Of a stretch of 64,000 nucleotides of DNA, positions 62,271-64,000 are shown piece after piece. The position numbers were made by a program, and so were the translations under genes. Within the stretch, counting starts at the first letter, position 1. Every line of letters begins with the position of its first letter. Origin of the DNA: Chryseobacterium phocaeense. GTDB taxonomy: Bacteria > Bacteroidota > Bacteroidia > Flavobacteriales > Weeksellaceae. The DNA lies in the NCBI RefSeq assembly GCF_900169075.1, contig NZ_LT827014.1:930001-994000 (forward strand), in the 5' to 3' direction. The notes under the pieces were generated by a model. It was not told the origin of the DNA and searched no databases. It was given only the letters and a program-made list of their open reading frames with translations.

Positions 62271-64000
62271 TTATCTTGTTCTGCTTTTGATATCGTCCGA
62301 TGCCGCTTCGATATCTCTTACTTTTTTCAATTTCTGGTTTCCGAAATTATACGTAAGGCTTACCGTTACACTCCTTCTGTACTGGTCATTGCGGATGTAA
62401 TTGTAATTTCCGTTAGGTTGATAATCTTCAATTTCTACAACATTTGTTCTCAGCACATCATTCAGGTTTACGGCAAAAGTCCAGTCGTTCCAGTTTTTCT
62501 TGATACTCAGATCAAGGCTCATCAGGTTTTTAAGCATTCCCAGCTCTATCTGCTGTTTGTCTACATAGAAATAATTGACACCCAGGAACCAGGTTTTCTT
62601 TTTATCCAGACGAAGGGTATTGTTACTCGTCACAATCAAACTGGTAGATTTTACATTATTCGTATACACTATAGGTTTGCCGTCTTTATCTACAAAAGTT
62701 TCACCGGTGGTAGGATCTTCTGCAAGAGATCCATCGTTGATGTTGTGCTGGATTCCCGCATTGAAGTTCAGGGTTAAATACTGCTTGAAGAAAGTCTTCT
62801 GAATTCCAACCATGGCAGACATTTCCTGTCTGTCACCAAAATTCGTTCTGATATAACGCAGTACGCTTTGTTCACTGATCGTTCCGTCTGTAGCTTTGGT
62901 GAATCCCTGCAACGGAACCTGGGTGATCTGATCTTTGAGATAAGAGTGATTCAGAATCAGGAAATAGGAGTTTTTATACATATACGTCAGTTCCTGATTA
63001 TAGGTGGATGATGCCTTTACAAAAGGATTGTTCTGCGTATAATTAACCTCAGTGATATAATTTCTTACCGGATTGATTTCCCAGAAACTCGGCCTTCTCA
63101 TTCTGCTCGAAAATGAATAAGAGATATTGTTCTTATCATTAATCGCATAATTGAAGCTTAAATACGGAAGAAAGTTATTATAATCCCTCTCAATCACCTG
63201 ATGCTTTTGCGGCTCCGTTTTATTTTTAGGATTAAAGCTATCCGCCGTTCCCAGACTGTTCGTAATTTCATATCTGGCTCCGATTTTTCCTGAAAATTTA
63301 TCAGAGAACTTCTTTTCCAGCGTCAGATAAAGACCGTAAATATTTTCATCATAAATAAAGTGATTGGTTTCCGGGCTGGTTTCTATTCCGGTTAAATTTC
63401 CTGTAGGGCTGTAAAGATAATCGTAAGTAAGGTTTTTGGTATCATTGTCTGTCCTTGTTTTGTTAAAATTCCCGCCCGCAGAAAGGGTAAAGTCACTTTT
63501 AAATTTCTGGATATAATCTACAGTTCCTGAGAAATTGTTGATGATCTGCGGAATATCCTGGATAATTGTTTTTTTCGTTCTTGAAAAATCAGCCCAGTTC
63601 GTGATACCAGGAAGCATGGTATTGTTGTCTGAAAACTGAAATCTTTTATAAATCATATAGGCCACATTTACATTCAGCTTACTTCCCAGTGAGTCCAGCT
63701 TGGCTTCATAGTTGAGGTTCACCGAGTTATTGTAGTTTCGCGCGTCTGCTCTGTTTTTCGTTCTGGTGTATGAAATATCCGTAATTCCTTTGTCATCCGT
63801 TAGGGCCAGTGTATTGAACAGGTCAATGGTTGAATTATAACTTTTATTGGCCCATGAATTCCATGATAAAGCTAAATTGTTTTTTTCGTTCAGCTGGTAA
63901 TCAATATTAAGATAGCCGCCGATGTTTTTATTCGGGTCATCAATATCACCTACCGATTCATTTTTTAACTGGCTTGTACCGTTTCTTAAAATATAGCTTT
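62271..64000 (-). CDS. outer-membrane barrel receptor (OMP_b-brl_3 type), partial at right edge
   Basis: The reading frame stays open to the right edge, so the N-terminus, including signal and plug, lies outside the window. At least 576 residues are visible. I extended it beyond the GTG at 63722 by reading upstream: ...ESVGDIDDPNKNIGGYLNIDYQ, YNSTIDLFNTLALTDDKGIT, TRTKNRADARNYNNSV. The conserved block SYSFSSRMRRPSFWEINPVRNYITEVNYTQNNPFVKASSTYNQE matches that of the receptor at 53999. Barrel strands continue to SVTVSLTYNFGNQKLKKVR. It is probably a TonB-dependent uptake receptor; substrate unknown. Confidence 0.9.
   Translation of the reverse strand, partial: SYILRNGTSQLKNESVGDIDDPNKNIGGYLNIDYQLNEKNNLALSWNSWANKSYNSTIDLFNTLALTDDKGITDISYTRTKNRADARNYNNSVNLNYEAKLDSLGSKLNVNVAYMIYKRFQFSDNNTMLPGITNWADFSRTKKTIIQDIPQIINNFSGTVDYIQKFKSDFTLSAGGNFNKTRTDNDTKNLTYDYLYSPTGNLTGIETSPETNHFIYDENIYGLYLTLEKKFSDKFSGKIGARYEITNSLGTADSFNPKNKTEPQKHQVIERDYNNFLPYLSFNYAINDKNNISYSFSSRMRRPSFWEINPVRNYITEVNYTQNNPFVKASSTYNQELTYMYKNSYFLILNHSYLKDQITQVPLQGFTKATDGTISEQSVLRYIRTNFGDRQEMSAMVGIQKTFFKQYLTLNFNAGIQHNINDGSLAEDPTTGETFVDKDGKPIVYTNNVKSTSLIVTSNNTLRLDKKKTWFLGVNYFYVDKQQIELGMLKNLMSLDLSIKKNWNDWTFAVNLNDVLRTNVVEIEDYQPNGNYNYIRNDQYRRSVTVSLTYNFGNQKLKKVRDIEAASDDIKSRTR

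Overview
The window is chromosomal DNA of a Bacteroidota bacterium, most likely Chryseobacterium or a close Weeksellaceae relative. Reasons: a type IX secretion C-terminal sorting domain, Bacteroidota promoters (TTTG, about 19 nt, TAnnTTTG), LytTR and AraC regulators with membrane N-termini, short Chryseobacterium-style leader peptides, outer-membrane barrels of the OMP_b-brl_3 type, A-rich leaders instead of strong Shine-Dalgarno sites, and A+T-rich spacers. No rRNA, tRNA, CRISPR array, transposase or phage gene was seen.

Layout. 1-8.3 kb, mostly minus strand: a truncated LytTR regulator, a small membrane protein, rmuC, a secreted T9SS cargo protein, a Cys-rich leader-type peptide, three small genes (one an exported YciI-like protein), pncB and dps. 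8.35-9.94 kb: a polytopic GT-C-like membrane protein. 10.1-13.5 kb: the str cluster rpsL-rpsG-fusA-rpsJ behind a textbook promoter. 13.6-26.5 kb: an unrelated block lying between rpsJ and rplC. It holds a tail-anchored leucine-rich-repeat protein, a low-affinity iron permease-like protein, a 908-residue exported protein, two small exported proteins, and the glycerol regulon (glpD-glpK-glpF plus an outer-membrane barrel, divergent from glpR, with tandem operator-like repeats between them). 26.6-40.6 kb: the S10-spc-alpha ribosomal supercluster from rplC to rplQ, including secY, infA, rpmJ and rpoA, with its own consensus promoter.

40.7-49.1 kb is accessory: an MliC-like lipoprotein, a GH35 beta-galactosidase, then a two-component locus. 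In that locus a LuxR-type response regulator, an unknown 280-residue protein, a six-helix membrane protein and a histidine kinase form one operon. An A+T-rich orphan gene follows, then a decayed second copy of the kinase 3' end, then an unknown pair (a 162-residue protein and a 404-residue barrel-like outer-membrane protein). The regulator operon and the unknown pair carry the same 8-4-8 palindrome at exactly the same distance from a TTTG -7 element. The regulator therefore probably controls both itself and this outer-membrane pair. This is the best candidate for an undescribed system in the window.

49.3-64 kb: eno, gltA, a small membrane protein, a perfect 23-bp palindrome, a membrane AraC regulator next to a plug-and-barrel receptor, a second leader-type Cys-rich peptide too short for most gene callers, a small exported protein, a pair of guanidino-group-modifying enzymes (the second is ctlX), an exported GH43 enzyme with a discoidin-type domain, a lipoprotein alpha/beta-hydrolase, and a second barrel receptor cut by the right edge.

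All calls come from reading the sequence. Family names rest on recognised motifs; no database search was run.
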